A stretch of 64,000 nucleotides of DNA from Terebella lapidaria (taxonomy: Eukaryota > Annelida > Polychaeta > Terebellida > Terebellidae): NCBI GenBank assembly GCA_949152475.1, contig CASCJZ010000009.1, forward strand, positions 124,001 through 188,000. Direction: 5' to 3'. A program made the position numbers and the translations under genes. Shown piece by piece: positions 62,293 to 64,000 of the stretch; within the stretch, counting starts at the first letter, position 1; each line of letters begins with the position of its first letter. The notes beneath the pieces were generated by a model. That model made no database searches. It had not been told where the DNA came from and saw nothing but the letters and a program-made list of their open reading frames with translations.

Positions 62293-63754
62293 TGAAGCAA
62301 TCGCTCAAAGAGCTAGGACTTGGCAAAATAAAGTAATGAACTTGAAGAGAAGTCTATAAACCAGCTTTGGTCTATGAACCCTTGCATCATAATACTGTAA
62401 TAATATTAAATTGTGCTGCTACATTCTTCAGAATTGAAAGCATGATCATGATCTTGTAAGTTACAGATGACAAATTACAATGACAACAAGTGAACAAAAC
62501 GAATAGAGACACTCGATGAATACAAATCATGCCAGAATGGACTTAACACAGATGCATTATGATGCATGAAGGACACGATCATAATGGAACCAATGAGACA
62601 CTGTTAAATGACTTTAAGGAATTCATAGTGAGAAATAATTAAGTATGATGACATAATAACGATAAAGATTACTCGTGCTACATTTATTTGCTGATTTTGT
62701 ACACTACGAATGTGTTGTTTCGTTGTTTGGAATTGAATACATGATCTTTTAATGGAGAAAAAAAAATAGTTTTGAGATAGTATTGAACCCGGGTCTGTGG
62801 ATTCAAAGTCCTACGCTCTACGCTCAGCACTAACGTGGCTGGCGATGTGAAGCGGAGTCTTTCATATAGCAATGCTATTATCGTTTTCATGTAATGCTTT
62901 TCAGTAAAGATTTTCTGTTGCCGTGACAACAGTTTCAGAGCTATGATGTTCCAAATCAAAAGGGTTATGCGGACATTCCGTGCACATATTATGTGAGAAT
63001 TTCGTCAAAATCACACAAGAATCGACTGCACAGCAATGTGTAAAACTTTGGATCCGAACTTCCCGACCCCCATGTATTTCACCTGGAGTTTAAATCGTCA
63101 ATTTTGATTCAACTGCTGTCGGTCATACACCAAATGATGCAGAATTGACCATATTAAAAGACGTGAACACTTTTGGAAGTGCAGGTGGAATGAAAGTGGA
63201 GTTATTGCCATTTTAATTTTTTTTGTTTTTCAATGACCTTGGCGTTAATTCTTGACTTTTGACCTTGAGAAACAACAGGAATATGCCGACATCCGGTGTG
63301 CATATGCTGTGAAAATTTCATAAGAATCCGACAAGAATTGACTGCACAGCAATGCATGAAACTTTTGATCCAGAAACTCCTGACCCCCGTATTTTTAACC
63401 TGGAGTCAAAATCGTCAATTTTGATGCAACAGCTGTCGGCCATACATCAAAAGATGCAGAATTGGCCATAGTAATCGATGCAAGAAAGCGCGAAACTCCA
63501 GAAAAAATATAATTGGAGTTATTGCGATTTTTAATTTTTTGGTTTTTGAACGACCTTGACGTCAATTTTTGACCTTTGACCTTCAGAAACGAAAGACGTA
63601 TGAGGAAGATCCTTGCACATGTTGTGTCAAAATTTCATGAAGATCCGACAAGAATTGCGCCCGCTATCGTGCGAACGGACGGACAGACAAACATACAAAC
63701 AAACAAACAAGATGACTGACCAACATACTTGGCAAAATTTATTTTGCCAAGTAA
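62293..63754 (+). mobile_element. Type D3 element, uninterrupted (1462 bp)
   Basis: 5' hairpin, one tRNA-like module (about 62781-62848), 316-bp repeats, CAGA/CATA/CAAA tract and palindrome are contiguous. It is the reference copy for D3. Confidence 0.8.
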
Positions 63755-64000
63755 TGAAGCAATCGCTCAAAGAGCTAGGACTTGGCAAAATAAAGTTAAT
63801 GATCTTGAAGAGAGGTCTATAAAATAGCTTTGGTCTATAAACCCCTGCATCATAATACTGTAATATATAATTTTTTAATTATTTATTTGTCGTTAGCTGA
63901 ATTGTACATTTACTGAATTGTGTTGTTATGTTGTTTATAATTAAATGCATGATCATGATTCTGTAAGTTAAAAATTAGAAAAAAAATAGTTTCAAGAGAG
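63755..64000 (+). mobile_element. Type D4-like element, cut by the window end
   Basis: It has a D 5' end followed by the TTTGGTCTATAAACCCCTGC stretch and AT-rich DNA as in the copy at 49045. It stops where the tRNA-like module should begin (TTTCAAGAGAG). Confidence 0.8.

Overview
The window is non-coding repeat DNA from a eukaryote. I found no credible gene: no frame longer than 177 codons, no recognisable protein domain and no intact tRNA or rRNA. The sequence style suggests a marine invertebrate, most plausibly a bivalve mollusc. Known bivalve elements of the pearl type combine a CAGA/CAAA-type tetranucleotide tract, internal tandem repeats and a terminal palindrome, as here. That placement is inference from repeat style only.

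Nearly every base belongs to one superfamily of non-autonomous elements that look like Helentron/HINE rolling-circle transposons. A complete member has a short 5' hairpin, a 5' subterminal repeat (usually ACTTG plus a family-specific tail), and a body rich in TGACCT half-sites and TGACGTCA. It ends with a conserved stretch before a (CAGA)n(CAAA)n tract, a GACTGACCAACATA-like linker, and a 3' palindrome ending in TAA whose arm is the reverse complement of the 5' subterminal repeat.

Layout. 1-39742 is a tandem array of a 1068-bp monomer (type A, A') with three 900-908-bp type B monomers. It is interrupted by three insertions: 11423-12826 (1404 bp), 24361-27366 (3006 bp, with 328-bp repeats full of cAMP-response-like sites) and 30464-37456 (6993 bp, a composite holding two 2.4-2.5-kb type C units). 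Subtracting each insertion restores the host monomer to exactly 1068, 1068 and 908 bp, so there is no target duplication. 39743-43278 holds two more elements, the second inserted into the CAAA tract of the first. 43279-64000 is a head-to-tail and nested array of 17 type D elements, which carry antisense tRNA-like modules.

The most interesting point is how the elements assemble. Each carries a CAAA tract just inside its 3' palindrome, and that tract is where the next element lands. The result reads like nested brackets: 5' ends open one after another, and the leftover 3' palindromes then close in a row (three opens and three closes in 45579-49733, two and two in 49734-52946). A second notable point is a conserved block of about 340 bp shared by types A, B, C and D. 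It has a TATA-like box and a predicted branched fold that keeps its geometry while its bases change.
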